Shown here: in pieces, positions 27,331 to 38,017 of the stretch
Position numbering within the stretch: position 1 is the stretch's first letter
Layout: each line of letters starts with the position of its first letter
DNA from: Schaalia sp. JY-X169
Lineage (GTDB): Bacteria; Actinomycetota; Actinomycetes; Actinomycetales; Actinomycetaceae
Direction of reading: 5' to 3'
NCBI RefSeq assembly: GCF_014069575.1
Contig: NZ_CP059675.1
Span: 2,046,001 to 2,110,000, forward strand
DNA: 64,000 nucleotides
Notes under the pieces: generated by a model
Database searches by the model: none
Told to the model about the DNA's origin: nothing
The model's input: only the letters and a program-made list of their open reading frames with translations
Translations under genes and position numbers: made by a program

Positions 27331-29047
27331 CAGCCCCCACCTTCACAATCACATTGTCGATGAGCCGCGCCGGGCCAACCTGCGCAGCTACTAGCAAGTA
27401 TGCCCTCTGACCGGGGTCCAAGTCAGTGAGATTTTCAACGCCCATCATCTCTGCATCCGGTGTCCATAGGGCCGCCACCGCGAATGATTCGGCATCTGCT
27501 AGCGCGACATACTGAGGAGCGACACCTGACGCAGATGCAAGGATGTTTGCAACCTCGGTGACAATCTGCTCCGGGGAACCCCCCTGATCGGCTACGGCAA
27601 GCCCAGCTTTGAGACTGTGGCTCAGCGCCAATGCCTCCTGTTTCTGGTGATCATTGAGATACTCGTTGCGGCTGGAGAGCGCCAAACCCTCCGCACTTCG
27701 CACGATCGGTGCCTCCAGAAGTTCCAGCGGGATATCGAGGTCCTCTACCATCTGGCTAATGTTGACGAACTGTTGAGCGTCCTTCTGACCAAAAATTGCT
27801 ATGTCAGGACGGATTAGGTTCATCATCTTTCCCACGACCTGCAGGACGCCCGGGAAGTGACCCGGCCGCAGGTAGCCTTCCAACACACTTGCTGCCGGGC
27901 CCGGGGTGACGTGAACACGAGGAGCGTGGGGATAAACGTCCTTGGGGCTCGGAGCATAAACGATGTCCACCCCACCGTTTGCTAGTGCCTCCACATCGCT
28001 TTCAAGGGTCCTGGGGTAGCTGTCAAAGTCCTCTCCTGGACCAAACTGCTCAGGGTTCACGAAAATCGTCACAACCGTCTTGAATCCAGGGCGTCGCACC
28101 TGCTCGACCAGTGAGAGGTGGCCCTTATGAAGAGCACCCATAGTCATGACGAGGCTTGTCGGACGGGGATCATCGGCGAGGGCGGTGCGCAGCTCCTCAG
28201 GCGTGTGGACCACAAGCGGTTCACTGGCCGGCATGAAGGATGCTACGCGGGTCGCCCGCGATAGGGCGCGGTAGGTCCGTGCAGCTTCCGTCAGTTCTGG
28301 ATGCTCACTCAATGAAGCGAGATGGGAGCCTACGGTTGCGTAGTCCTTCCTGGCGACGGGCCCCGTGAGTGCCGACATTCCTTCTTCAAGCGCGCGGTCT
28401 AGGGCCGCGGTCACCAGGGGACGCATAGCCTCAGCTGGGCTTTCGACGCCTGCGGTGCTCAAGATTTCCTGTCCTTGCACCATCAGTGTCACCAGGTGAT
28501 TTGCCGAATGTGTCAGGCCCGCATGGTAGAGCGTTCGGTCGTCCTCTGCTACCGGGAGAGGCACACCGCCGAGGTACTCGATGAGAGCCAGCGCGATCGG
28601 CTCCGCCAAGGCGGGAGCTGTGTAAGCGATGGGACAACCGCTGAGGCGGCGAACGTCCAAAGAGGTCCCTGAGAAGGTCATTGCTGGATGAAGCGCTAAA
28701 GGTATGGCCCCAATCTGCGTTGCTGCGGCGAGGGGATTTATGCCAGCCGCGCCGCAAAGGTGGACGACAACCATTCCGGGTCTTATGCTTCCCCTCTCAA
28801 CGAGCCCTTCGGTCAAAGGAGTGACTTGTGAATCTGGCACTGCCAGAAATAGTATCTCTGCTTCTCTGGCAACCTGATCCGCCTCAATGACAGGCACACC
28901 GGGGAGCATCGCATCAGCGCGATCGCGCGCCGCATCCGACCTGGCAGCGACCCCGACGATCTGGGCTCCCGATGCTCGCATGGCTGAAGCGATAGCCGGA
29001 CCGGCCTTCCCCATTCCTATTACGCCTACACGTACCCCTGAAGTCAC
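27323..29047 (-). CDS. panC: DUF2520/Rossmann domain fused to pantothenate synthetase (PanC)
   Basis: A 574-residue two-part protein. Residues 5-270 are an NAD(P)-binding Rossmann fold ([17 protein letters not shown]) followed by a DUF2520 helical domain ([15 protein letters not shown]), resembling ketopantoate or pyrroline-5-carboxylate reductases. Residues about 285-574 are pantothenate synthetase with [45 protein letters not shown] and SSRNEYL, the ATP-, pantoate- and beta-alanine-binding motifs. In many Actinobacteria the DUF2520 protein is a separate gene next to panC; here there is no stop or start between them. The ATG overlaps the preceding bPH gene (ATGA). The reductase-like half might supply pantoate, which is inference. 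Confidence 0.93.
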   Translation of the reverse strand: MTSGVRVGVIGMGKAGPAIASAMRASGAQIVGVAARSDAARDRADAMLPGVPVIEADQVAREAEILFLAVPDSQVTPLTEGLVERGSIRPGMVVVHLCGAAGINPLAAATQIGAIPLALHPAMTFSGTSLDVRRLSGCPIAYTAPALAEPIALALIEYLGGVPLPVAEDDRTLYHAGLTHSANHLVTLMVQGQEILSTAGVESPAEAMRPLVTAALDRALEEGMSALTGPVARKDYATVGSHLASLSEHPELTEAARTYRALSRATRVASFMPASEPLVVHTPEELRTALADDPRPTSLVMTMGALHKGHLSLVEQVRRPGFKTVVTIFVNPEQFGPGEDFDSYPRTLESDVEALANGGVDIVYAPSPKDVYPHAPRVHVTPGPAASVLEGYLRPGHFPGVLQVVGKMMNLIRPDIAIFGQKDAQQFVNISQMVEDLDIPLELLEAPIVRSAEGLALSSRNEYLNDHQKQEALALSHSLKAGLAVADQGGSPEQIVTEVANILASASGVAPQYVALADAESFAVAALWTPDAEMMGVENLTDLDPGQRAYLLVAAQVGPARLIDNVIVKVGADG

Positions 29048-30687
29048 TGTGCTTCCTCACTTTGTAGGTTCTGTTCGGGTGGCTTGAAGCTCTCTTCGGG
29101 CAAAGGTGTCGGGTTGAGCACGGGTTCCACTGTGCTGAGATCTGCAAGATCCACATTCACCTCCCCGTTGAAGGAAGGTTCGTTGACGCGCCTGAACCAG
29201 CGTTCTGGCGGTTCACTTCCGCGGAGTTGCCGACTCATCTTGACTAGTTCGTCACTCACCGCTATGGAGTCGCCTCCAGAGAGGTGAGAGATCGTCAGGT
29301 TGACCGGGCCCGGAACCAAGCAAGCGGTAACGGAAGCCAGATCCATCGCCTTCGTAATCGGACCTTCTGAAACGAGGACGGATTGGATCCGTTCGTAGGG
29401 CGCGAAGGCAGCGGTGCGAACCACCCAGCCATCGCGAACAACCATGCAGGTGCGCGTCAGTGCCACGCCTCGACGGTTTTTCACGAGGGGATCCAGAATA
29501 CGAGCATTGGGGGGGATCCCAATAAACTGTTTTGTGGGCGATCGACCTCGAACGGCTTCATCGAAGAACTCCACCGGGTCGTCAACGCCGAGGTCTGGCA
29601 ACACCAGCCACAGCGCTAGCATGGCTTCTTCACGTGTACCCACTGGTAGCAATGCCTGCGAATCAGTACTTCCACCTGAAGAGTCCTGCGTACCCCTTGT
29701 GGCCTGCGTTATTAGAACGCGGTACCAGTCACGGCGCCTCCACAGCAATGGTTGATGGATCTCTACAGCGTGAATGCGTCTGGGGGGAATGGTCTCTGCA
29801 CGCTGCTCGAGCAGTCCACGGCGTACACGAATCCCATCCGGGGATACGGCAGCTTGGAAATTGAACTCTTTTGAGAAACGTGACCACAAGAGGGATCCCA
29901 CGACGAGGACGATTGGAATCCACGTGGGGAAGAAAGACAGCGCAATACCCCAGCCTGCGGCAAACCCAACGATGACGATTGCGACAAGAGAAGCCGCAAG
30001 AGCAAGCAGTCCCAACATGAATGACATGCTCAAAGCCAAGGATGTCACCAGGGTCCGGGTATTGACTGAATAGAGGAGATTCTCATCGGCCTCTACGACA
30101 CGCTTTACCGGCTCTTGTGTAGCTGCTCCATAGGTCTCACTGTCGATGTCTGAGTTTCCTTCAGTGATGCCCGCAGCACGTGCCAAGATGTCGGCGCGCA
30201 GCCCAAAGAGGTCGTCACTGCGGAGGAAGCCGATCGTCAGGGAAGAGTTGGCACCTCCCGCTGCATCAACTCTGAGGCGACCCAGCCCAAAGATTCGCCC
30301 GAGAAGGGGATGCGAAACGTCAACTGCCTGGATGCGCTCCAGCCGGACATGGCGCTGCTGACGGAACAAGATCCCCCGCCTCAGCCAGACCGCCTGGTCT
30401 GTGACCGCATACGTCATGGCGCGCCACGACATATATGAGTAGACACCTACGACCAACAGAATCAGTAACAGTGCACCAATGGCAACAAGCAGAATTAGTC
30501 CGAATCCGAATGAGTCAGCAAGCTTCCCAAGATCACCAACGAACTCGATGTTCTGGAAAAGCACAACGGCAATCAGGACTGCAATTACCTGCCACCCGTT
30601 GAAAACTGGGGTAAGTGGGTGGACCCTTTGCCACGCATGCTGAGGTACGCCCTCTTCGACAACTCCCTTTCGCTGAGCCATCTTCAC
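29044..30687 (-). CDS. Membrane protein with bacterial PH domains (YdbT-like)
   Basis: A 547-residue protein with paired hydrophobic helices near 30-50 and 60-90, a second pair near 215-265, and bPH2 domains after each (about 90-175, 290-380, and a third near 395-490). Repeated segments such as AVWLRRGILFRQQRHVRLERIQAVDV and PDGIRVRRGLLEQRAETIPPRRIHAVEI are the typical bPH2 strands. Its tandem helix-pair plus bPH2 arrangement matches YdbT. Such proteins are thought to be membrane-anchored scaffolds, and no enzymatic activity is known. The gene overlaps both neighbours by four bases and is translated as part of the same operon as the pantothenate genes. Confidence 0.88.
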   Translation of the reverse strand: MKMAQRKGVVEEGVPQHAWQRVHPLTPVFNGWQVIAVLIAVVLFQNIEFVGDLGKLADSFGFGLILLVAIGALLLILLVVGVYSYMSWRAMTYAVTDQAVWLRRGILFRQQRHVRLERIQAVDVSHPLLGRIFGLGRLRVDAAGGANSSLTIGFLRSDDLFGLRADILARAAGITEGNSDIDSETYGAATQEPVKRVVEADENLLYSVNTRTLVTSLALSMSFMLGLLALAASLVAIVIVGFAAGWGIALSFFPTWIPIVLVVGSLLWSRFSKEFNFQAAVSPDGIRVRRGLLEQRAETIPPRRIHAVEIHQPLLWRRRDWYRVLITQATRGTQDSSGGSTDSQALLPVGTREEAMLALWLVLPDLGVDDPVEFFDEAVRGRSPTKQFIGIPPNARILDPLVKNRRGVALTRTCMVVRDGWVVRTAAFAPYERIQSVLVSEGPITKAMDLASVTACLVPGPVNLTISHLSGGDSIAVSDELVKMSRQLRGSEPPERWFRRVNEPSFNGEVNVDLADLSTVEPVLNPTPLPEESFKPPEQNLQSEEAQ

Positions 30688-31166
30688 AACCCAGACAGGT
30701 TGGAGACGCCGTTGGCTACCAGAAGGTCACGTAGTTCTGCTGCCTGATTTGCGGGTAGCCCATCCAATGACGCGTCCGTATCCGCAGCCGCTGTGTGCAA
30801 TTGGATCGCGGCGACCCCGAGTTTGCGGGCAATCGGACCTTCATGCACATCCACGTACTGGATGCGGCCATATGGAACAATATCCAGTCTGCGGAACATG
30901 ATCCCTTTGCGTACCAGGAAGTCAGTTTCAGTTGTCGCAAACTGGATCGCACGTACCTGACGTGGAATGAGCCACAGGAGCCAAAGGAAGATCAGGGCCG
31001 CAAGTCCCGCACCCACATAGAACCACGGCGAGAAGACGATCCCCAAGACCACAAACGCAACCGCTGGGATACCAAGAGATAGCACGGCCGCGATCAGCCG
31101 AACCGTTGCCAACGATTTTGAGACATGGCGGAAGTCCACCCCTGCTGGTGTGAGCGCATCTGGCAT
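30684..31166 (-). CDS. Small bPH2-domain membrane protein (YdbS-like)
   Basis: A 160-residue protein with two transmembrane helices (about 23-44 and 47-66) followed by one bPH2 domain (about 70-150; TDFLVRKGIMFRRLDIVPYGRIQYVDV). The YdbS/YdbT gene pair is widely conserved in Gram-positive bacteria. The ATG at 31166 has GGAGG with six-base spacing, better than the GTG two codons upstream. It is the first gene of the run YdbS-YdbT-PanC-PanD. Confidence 0.87.
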   Translation of the reverse strand: MPDALTPAGVDFRHVSKSLATVRLIAAVLSLGIPAVAFVVLGIVFSPWFYVGAGLAALIFLWLLWLIPRQVRAIQFATTETDFLVRKGIMFRRLDIVPYGRIQYVDVHEGPIARKLGVAAIQLHTAAADTDASLDGLPANQAAELRDLLVANGVSNLSGL

Positions 31167-31318
31167 TCTCACCCTCCTTCACTCATCCGCAATCGTGACA
31201 CATTCCTCCGACAAGTAGAAAATACTCCCACAGTGACCTTCAGTGCTTGCAGGGCTAACATGAAGGGTCAGACAGTTGACCAGCTCCTGGTATGCGGGGC
31301 GACGGCACGCTAGCTTAA

Positions 31319-32392
31319 GTGGTGGAGGAAATGGGGTCTAATACGCCCAGTTGGTTGTACTCAGCGCTCGACGAAGCGCTCGTTGCAGCGGGGGCCACCG
31401 CACCGGAGAACCAGCGTCGCGAGGTGATCGATCGAGTAATTGCCGCCTGGAACCTTGAGGGACGCCGCTTCCACAACGGGAAGTATCTTGGGTACCTTTT
31501 TGAGCGTATCGATGAGCTAGAGGGTGCAACTACCGAACCGGAGATGCTTCGGCTGGCTGCAGCATTTCGTGGCGCACTTGAGGAACCTGGGTGGGAAGAG
31601 CTCGCGTCAGCCCATGAGCTTGGAGCCATCCCCGCAATGGTTAGTATTGAAGATCTCACTGCGCTCGGCATCCCAGAGGAACGCACGCAGCGCATTGTGT
31701 CGCTCATCAACCAGTTGGCGTACCACACCCCCGACAGGAGTGACCTGGGTGCGCGGCTCTTGGTTGATGCCGACCTCGCAGCTCTGGCGGCCTCACCCCA
31801 GCAGTACCGAGAGTTTCTCTCGCACTTTCGTGCAGAGGCTTTGCACCTGTCCGAGGTGGATTTCTTGCGTGCTCGCAGACACGTTCTCCAGCGGCTGGTC
31901 AACAGAACCCACATCTTCTCGACACCAATTGCATCTCAGTGGGAAGACGCTGCGCGGGAGAATCTCGAGGCAGAACTGGGAGCTACGGAACGGAAACTCC
32001 GCAGCCTCCAAGTGGAGATACCCGAGGTCGAGAGCGAGCCTGACTACTTTCAGGATCGGGCCCGCGACGTCGTCCTAGCAGAGAAGTCCAGCGGGGAGTC
32101 GAAGGTACTCCGAATTTCGCGCGCTCAGAAAGTCAAGTGCCTCGAGGACGACCAAGAAGCTGCGGGGATCTCGGCTGACACCACCGACGCCCGTCCGCCC
32201 TCGTCCGACCCCACGGGTCCACCCCCGCCCTCAGTCCACCCCACCTCTTTAGGTGGACGGGAAAGGCCTTCCGACGTGGCCGACGCCCACGAAACATCAT
32301 CCACCAGATCCACAGTCGCAGACACATCAACTCTTGAGACTGTTGCCGACTTCATTGAGAACCGACAATCCCGTTCTCGGAGGCAGAAGTAG
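31319..32392 (+). CDS. Degenerate HD-phosphohydrolase-like protein (COG4339-like)
   Basis: A 357-residue protein. Residues 10-205 resemble the COG4339 predicted metal-dependent HD hydrolases: FHNGKYLGYLFERIDEL corresponds to the family's YHxxxH segment, LLVDADLAAL to its DADL segment, and FLRARRHVLQRLVNRTHIFSTP to its closing helix. Several metal ligands are missing: the second His of YHxxxH is Tyr56 and the HD pair is replaced by Arg84-Gly85, so hydrolase activity is unlikely. The last 100 residues are low-complexity, rich in Ser, Thr, Pro and Asp. Starts GTG 31319 and ATG 31331 are both possible. It is followed by repeats, not by a partner gene. Confidence 0.7.
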   Translation: MVEEMGSNTPSWLYSALDEALVAAGATAPENQRREVIDRVIAAWNLEGRRFHNGKYLGYLFERIDELEGATTEPEMLRLAAAFRGALEEPGWEELASAHELGAIPAMVSIEDLTALGIPEERTQRIVSLINQLAYHTPDRSDLGARLLVDADLAALAASPQQYREFLSHFRAEALHLSEVDFLRARRHVLQRLVNRTHIFSTPIASQWEDAARENLEAELGATERKLRSLQVEIPEVESEPDYFQDRARDVVLAEKSSGESKVLRISRAQKVKCLEDDQEAAGISADTTDARPPSSDPTGPPPPSVHPTSLGGRERPSDVADAHETSSTRSTVADTSTLETVADFIENRQSRSRRQK

Positions 32393-32437
32393 AAGCAGAG
32401 TCACCAAGTCCCACTTCTACGCTCCGCCTCTCCCACT

Positions 32438-32490
32438 CTCTCACCCCAGCCCCCGCCTCTCTCACCCCAGCCCCTCTCACCCCAGCCCCC
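32438..32490. repeat. Three direct repeats of a C-rich 16-mer
   Basis: CTCTCACCCCAGCCCC occurs at 32438, 32459 and 32474, abutting palindrome A copy 2. It is noncoding, in the 370-base gap between the HD-like gene and the WXG100 gene; the remainder of that gap (about 32575-32750) shows nothing recognisable. Confidence 0.75.
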
Positions 32491-32491
32491 G

Positions 32492-32571
32492 CGAAATGTA
32501 TACGTGGGGAGCAAATGTATGTGTTGGGTACGTACCCCGCATGCACATTTCGTCCCAACGTATACATTTGG
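32492..32571. repeat. 80-bp palindromic repeat family A, copy 2
   Basis: Arms AAATGTATACGTGGGG (32494-32509) and CCCAACGTATACATTT (32554-32569) enclose a centre with its own palindrome GGGTACGTACCCC. It has the same length and organisation as the copies at 15929 and 42200. It lies downstream of the HD-like gene. Confidence 0.9.
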
Positions 32572-32763
32572 CGGTGCGCGGCCGATGTCTGTCTCCAACG
32601 CCGGGATTCACTGCGGCATCCGTGCCGCCGCAATCTGGAACAAGGCCGATCACTATCCCCATCGCCGCAATCATGGCGATATCCCCAGCTGGCACGAATC
32701 GGTCAACTACCACCCCCGAAACTAGGGCACATTGGACCCACCAACCAGTGAAGGGATCAGATA

Positions 32764-33057
32764 GTGACAATCTATAACGTTGATGCCGCGCAGATCAGTG
32801 CAGCATCCGCAGCGGCAAACCAAACTGCAGACACCATCCGCGCTTCTGTCGCGACAATGATGACCCAGTTGCTCGGTCTAGAAGCCTCTTGGGGAGGTGC
32901 GGCAGCGTCATCATTTCAGGGTGTAATTGCACAGTGGCAGGCAACGCAAGTGCAGGTTGAGAGCTCGTTAGAAGCAGTGGGAGCCGCGCTAAGTCAAGCC
33001 TCCGCCACGTACACCGAAGCCGAAAGCGCTGCCGCCTCGCTGTTCGCAGGTCCTTAG
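32764..33057 (+). CDS. WXG100-family (ESAT-6-like) protein
   Basis: A 97-residue protein of helix-turn-helix hairpin type: two long amphipathic, Ala-rich helices separated by the W-x-G motif in LEASWGGAAASSFQG near residue 43. Such proteins are exported as dimers by type VII (ESX) secretion. No EccC ATPase, EccB/D/E or toxin partner gene is in this window, so it is an orphan here. The GTG start follows AAGGGA with eight-base spacing. The C-terminal YxxxD/E-like export signal could be YTEAES. Confidence 0.9.
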   Translation: MTIYNVDAAQISAASAAANQTADTIRASVATMMTQLLGLEASWGGAAASSFQGVIAQWQATQVQVESSLEAVGAALSQASATYTEAESAAASLFAGP

Positions 33058-33130
33058 GGACAGCGTTTGGTGGCTCTTCTGTAAGTTGCTTATTGGCTGG
33101 TCGCCGAAGAGGGTGTGTGGGCGCCGCAGT

Positions 33131-33198
33131 TGTAGGTGGGGCGACCCAAGTGCAAGGCGCCCGCGGGGTTCCCCAGCATTACGGAGCCGGTTAGGGCA
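33131..33198 (-). repeat. Dispersed repeat family B, copy 3 (partial)
   Basis: On the minus strand this 68-base segment matches 58013-58081 closely (CCCTAACCGGCTCCG, TGCTGGGG, GCGGGCGCC, TGCACTTGGG and CGCCCCACCTACA in the same order, about 60 of 68 identical by eye). It lies in the 288-base gap between the WXG100 gene and groEL. Confidence 0.8.
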
Positions 33199-33276
33199 AC
33201 CTGCTCCTCGACCACCACCTACAGCCCTTTCTATAAGGAGCCCGTATGCTCCCCGTGTTTGCAGGTGGGCAAGCGA

Positions 33277-33312
33277 ATGGGCCCAGCTGCAGAAAGCTGC
33301 GGCTGGGCCCAT
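33277..33312. terminator. Bidirectional hairpin after groEL
   Basis: ATGGGCCCAGC (33277-33287) and GCTGGGCCCAT (33302-33312) form a perfect 11-bp stem 34 bases beyond the groEL stop. It is placed to end groEL transcription (minus) and possibly that of the WXG100 gene (plus). There is no marked T-tract. Confidence 0.65.
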
Positions 33313-33345
33313 GAAACGCTTCAGGTCTTACGACCCCAGTGCTTC

Positions 33346-34965
<1,620 letters not shown>

Positions 34966-35075
34966 TTACTTGTGTCCTTCCGAGAAATTCACGGTTGGCT
35001 TTGGTGCCCGCGACGGACAAGACACGATGTTCCAGGCCGATCCTGGTCCAACGCGCCTCTCACCAAAACCAGAGG

Positions 35076-35102
35076 TTTTCACTCCCTAAGGGAGAGTGCT
35101 AA
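35076..35102 (-). promoter_or_regulatory. CIRCE operator 1 (HrcA site)
   Basis: TTTTCACTC-N9-GAGTGCTAA matches the CIRCE consensus TTAGCACTC-N9-GAGTGCTAA at 16 of 18 positions and lies about 110 bases before groEL. HrcA binding gives heat-shock control. Confidence 0.88.
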
Positions 35103-35110
35103 GACCAAGT

Positions 35111-35137
35111 TTGGCACTCGACGCCATAGAGTGCAAG
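35111..35137 (-). promoter_or_regulatory. CIRCE operator 2 (HrcA site)
   Basis: TTGGCACTC-N9-GAGTGCAAG is a second CIRCE-type inverted repeat, 8 bases from the first, so the groEL promoter carries tandem HrcA sites. Confidence 0.88.
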
Positions 35138-35176
35138 ATGACGTCTCCCACGGCCTATGAGACCACGGTCACGCTG

Positions 35177-35803
35177 CTAGTTGATCAGGAACACCACGAT
35201 TGAACCCGGGGCTTCTTCAAAGCCGCTTTCAACGACGTTCGTAATCCCAGCGGCTGCCGCGACTGCCTCTGCAGTAGCGCGCAGCTCAGCAGACGGATAG
35301 AACACAGTGTTCTGATCTGTCGGCCACGTGGATGCATTTGTGGCAGTCACATTCGTAAAGCCGGCATTCGTCACATATCCCGCAAACTCAGCCGCATAGC
35401 CAGAGATTGTTGTCCCATTGAGCACTGTCACAGCCGCTGCGAAATCCACAGTGCCCTCAGGTTCCGTTGGCTCTGCTGGCTCGTCAGGTGTTGCACCAGG
35501 ATCGTCAGGGGCCGCCGTGGGGACGTTTGAATCCGGAATCACAACGTCACTTTGGGCTTGATCCGTAGTGGGCTGGACCTGTTGCGACTGCGGTTGTGAC
35601 TGCGACTGCGCAGCCCCGACCTCGGCCTGGGGCACGTTTCGTTGAATGAGTGTTGCAACGCCCCACGCAAGTAGTGGGACCAACACCAACACCAGTAAGA
35701 ACGGCACGACTGGAGCCCACGGGTTACGGGTACGTCGGTGGACGCCAACAGGGTTTCCTTCAGGAACGCCGTCAAAGTCATCTCTTGGATACGTTTCGCT
35801 CAC
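35177..35803 (-). CDS. Membrane-anchored LytR C-terminal domain protein
   Basis: A 208-residue bitopic protein with a basic N-terminus, one transmembrane segment (about 29-52), a Gln/Ser-rich then Pro/Glu/Asp-rich linker (about 60-115), and an extracellular LytR_C domain (about 118-205; [21 protein letters not shown]). The domain is found in cell-wall-associated proteins of Actinobacteria, commonly beside groEL. It lacks the catalytic LCP domain, so it is probably a binding or accessory protein. It is divergent from ung with about 100 bases between the starts. Confidence 0.88.
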   Translation of the reverse strand: MSETYPRDDFDGVPEGNPVGVHRRTRNPWAPVVPFLLVLVLVPLLAWGVATLIQRNVPQAEVGAAQSQSQPQSQQVQPTTDQAQSDVVIPDSNVPTAAPDDPGATPDEPAEPTEPEGTVDFAAAVTVLNGTTISGYAAEFAGYVTNAGFTNVTATNASTWPTDQNTVFYPSAELRATAEAVAAAAGITNVVESGFEEAPGSIVVFLIN

Positions 35804-35901
35804 GTAGGCAGCCTACCGCCCTCGCACGCTTTCACGACACTGCAACCGCGAGAGTCATAAGATCAGTGCAGGAATTTGGTTGGAAAAGGGAAGGAGACTC
35901 C

Positions 35902-36567
35902 ATGCCGCAGCCCCTAGAGAACGTGATCGATCCCGGATGGGCGCATGCGCTGCGACCTGTTGAGGACGATATTCACGCCATGGGAGTTATGCTCCGCGAG
36001 GAGATGGCGAGCGGGCGAACGTACCTGCCGGAACCCGAGAACATTCTGCGTGCGTTTTGCTACCCGTTCGAGGACGTCAAGGTCCTCATTGTCGGTCAGG
36101 ACCCGTATCCGACAGTCGGAGATGCCGTTGGACTATCCTTCGCGGTCGCACCCGACATGCCTCTTCCAGCGTCGCTGCGTAACATCTACCAAGAGCTAAC
36201 AAGCGACCTGGGTTGCGCACCCCCAAGCAATGGTGATCTTTCCAAGTGGGCCGACCAGGGGGTGTGTCTTCTCAATCGAGTTCTTACCGTGGAACCCGGC
36301 AGACCTGGCTCACATCGAGGCAGAGGGTGGGAGAAAATAACGGAGCAGGCGATCAAATCCCTGGTCGCGCGGAACAAACCGCTGGTGGCAGTTCTCTGGG
36401 GACGCGACGCGGCCTCCCTGAAACCCCTCCTCGGTTCGACAGCAACTATCGAGTCGCCTCACCCATCACCGCTATCAGCCTACCGTGGCTTCTTCGGTTC
36501 CAAACCGTTCTCTACCGCGAACCGCATTCTTGAGGACGAGGGCGCCTCACCGATCGAATGGTGTTGA
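35902..36567 (+). CDS. ung: Uracil-DNA glycosylase
   Basis: A 221-residue family 1 UDG that removes uracil from DNA. Motif GQDPYP holds the catalytic Asp67 (the actinobacterial form with Pro where E. coli has His), [22 protein letters not shown] matches the conserved central block, and [13 protein letters not shown] carries the catalytic His and the DNA-intercalating loop. The ATG at 35902 has AAGGAG with good spacing; the longer open frame upstream overlaps the LytR_C promoter. It converges on the DUF4032 gene with a 21-base overlap of the ends. Confidence 0.95.
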   Translation: MPQPLENVIDPGWAHALRPVEDDIHAMGVMLREEMASGRTYLPEPENILRAFCYPFEDVKVLIVGQDPYPTVGDAVGLSFAVAPDMPLPASLRNIYQELTSDLGCAPPSNGDLSKWADQGVCLLNRVLTVEPGRPGSHRGRGWEKITEQAIKSLVARNKPLVAVLWGRDAASLKPLLGSTATIESPHPSPLSAYRGFFGSKPFSTANRILEDEGASPIEWC

Positions 36568-37905
36568 AGAATCGTTTGAGGTTGGCGCAACGTCAAGGTC
36601 CTCTTCGTCGAGAGCCTCTTCGTCCTCATCTTCTTCTTCGTCATCAAAACGGCTGCTCATGTCGTCATACCCGGCTAGAACCTCATCGGCGGGACCGCTG
36701 AGGAGCACGGCCTCATCCCGCTTCGTTGGCATGACGTTCTCAAGGTAGTCAGCAATCACTTCATCGAGAGGGACGTCACTCTGCCGCTGCTGGCCCAGGT
36801 ACCAGCGGTGTTCAAGGATCTCGTGAAAGACCTGAGCGGGTTCAAGTTTTCCGGAAAGCTCCGGGGGGATCGCATCGATAACATGCTCGTACACGTCGTT
36901 GGTCCACGCTCTTGCGACATGCTCAAGGCTCTGACGCCACATGCCGTTCACAGCCCGGTAGGTTTCAATGTCTTCAAGCATTCGTCGCGCTTGAAGCTCC
37001 TCTACATCCATGCCCGTCAGACGCATAATTTGACGGTGATAGTGCCCCGCATCAACCACCTTGGGTTGGATGATGAGTCGGTCACCCTCAGGCGCAGAGG
37101 TCATAGTTAGCTCACCAACACTGAAGCCTAGCGCGGCAAGCCGATCAATCCGCTCCTGCACGCGCCAGTGCTCGTCAGCATCAATGAGCTCCGCGCCTGT
37201 GAGTTCTTCCCACAGCTGGTTGTACCGCTCCTGGATCCTGTTGCCGATCTCGATAGGGTCTTCATCGTCGGGGAGGAAGCCTCCGGCCTGGAGGTCCATG
37301 AGCTCGCCGATAATGTTGGTGCGGGCAAGATCAACATCGTAGTTTCGTTGGCCGTCAGTCAGTTTTGTCTGTAAATCACCGGTCTCGGCATCCACCAGGT
37401 AGGCAGAATAGGAACCCGCATCGCGCCGAAACAGAGTGTTGGAGAGCGAGACGTCACCCCAATAGAAACCCAGTAGGTGCAGGCGAACCAAGAGCACGGC
37501 GAGGGCGTCCAATAGTCGACCGACCGTCTCAGCCGTAATTTTCCTGCTGAACAGCGCCCTGTACGGAAGCGAGAACTCGAGGTGCTCAGTGACGAGCACC
37601 GCGTTCAGTTCGTCACCCTGCGCGTTTCTACGTCCGGTGACAACCGCTGTCGGCTGGACCGATGGCGCCTCCATACGTGACAGATCACGCAGCATTTCGT
37701 ACTCGTGGTACGCAACGCTCTCACCAATCTCTTTTACGGCAATAACCCTGCCTGACAGGTTCACAAACCGGACGACATGCCGAGAAATACCTCGGGGAAG
37801 AGCAGCTAAGACGTCCTCGGGCCACTCTTCAAGGGGAATATCCCACGGCAATTCCAGCAACGCAGGATCCACGTTGGCAGCAGTGATCTGCATACTCTTT
37901 GGCAC
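36547..37905 (-). CDS. DUF4032 protein, kinase-like fold
   Basis: A protein of about 452 residues. The N-terminal half (about 25-200) has a protein-kinase-like/lipopolysaccharide kinase fold: [16 protein letters not shown] with a possible ATP lysine, [21 protein letters not shown] in the catalytic-loop position (Asp and Asn retained), and [10 protein letters not shown] in the DFG position. The C-terminal half is the DUF4032 domain, closing with a very acidic Asp/Glu tail. It probably phosphorylates a small molecule or lipid; the substrate is unknown. GTG 37905 has AAGGGGGG upstream and is preferred over ATG 37893. Confidence 0.85.
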   Translation of the reverse strand: MPKSMQITAANVDPALLELPWDIPLEEWPEDVLAALPRGISRHVVRFVNLSGRVIAVKEIGESVAYHEYEMLRDLSRMEAPSVQPTAVVTGRRNAQGDELNAVLVTEHLEFSLPYRALFSRKITAETVGRLLDALAVLLVRLHLLGFYWGDVSLSNTLFRRDAGSYSAYLVDAETGDLQTKLTDGQRNYDVDLARTNIIGELMDLQAGGFLPDDEDPIEIGNRIQERYNQLWEELTGAELIDADEHWRVQERIDRLAALGFSVGELTMTSAPEGDRLIIQPKVVDAGHYHRQIMRLTGMDVEELQARRMLEDIETYRAVNGMWRQSLEHVARAWTNDVYEHVIDAIPPELSGKLEPAQVFHEILEHRWYLGQQRQSDVPLDEVIADYLENVMPTKRDEAVLLSGPADEVLAGYDDMSSRFDDEEEDEDEEALDEEDLDVAPTSNDSSTPFDR

Positions 37906-37964
37906 AGCACCCCCCTTCCAGTTCAGCAAACCTAGAACATAGTAGCGGCATACGCTGCATACAA

Positions 37965-37994
37965 CGAAGGGCCGAGGAAAACCCCGACCCTTCG
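37965..37994 (-). terminator. Terminator after the sugar-ABC ATPase gene
   Basis: CGAAGGG (37965-37971) and CCCTTCG (37988-37994) form the outer stem with an inner CCGAGG/CCCCG helix and an AAAA loop. It lies 24 bases past the stop of the minus-strand ATPase gene. Confidence 0.75.
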
Positions 37995-38017
37995 CCTAAT
38001 GCAATACGCGGAAACTA

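Noticed and set aside
31315-31914. A 199-codon Ser/Arg-rich frame opposite the HD-like gene
   Set aside because: It lies antisense to the gene supported by family resemblance, and its composition is typical of a shadow frame.
32477-32777. Several open frames across the 32.4-32.8 kb gap reading MYTWG-like or similar peptides
   Set aside because: They run through the two arms of palindrome A and its C-rich repeats; the same peptides appear at 42.2 kb for the same reason. They are translations of a repeat, not genes.
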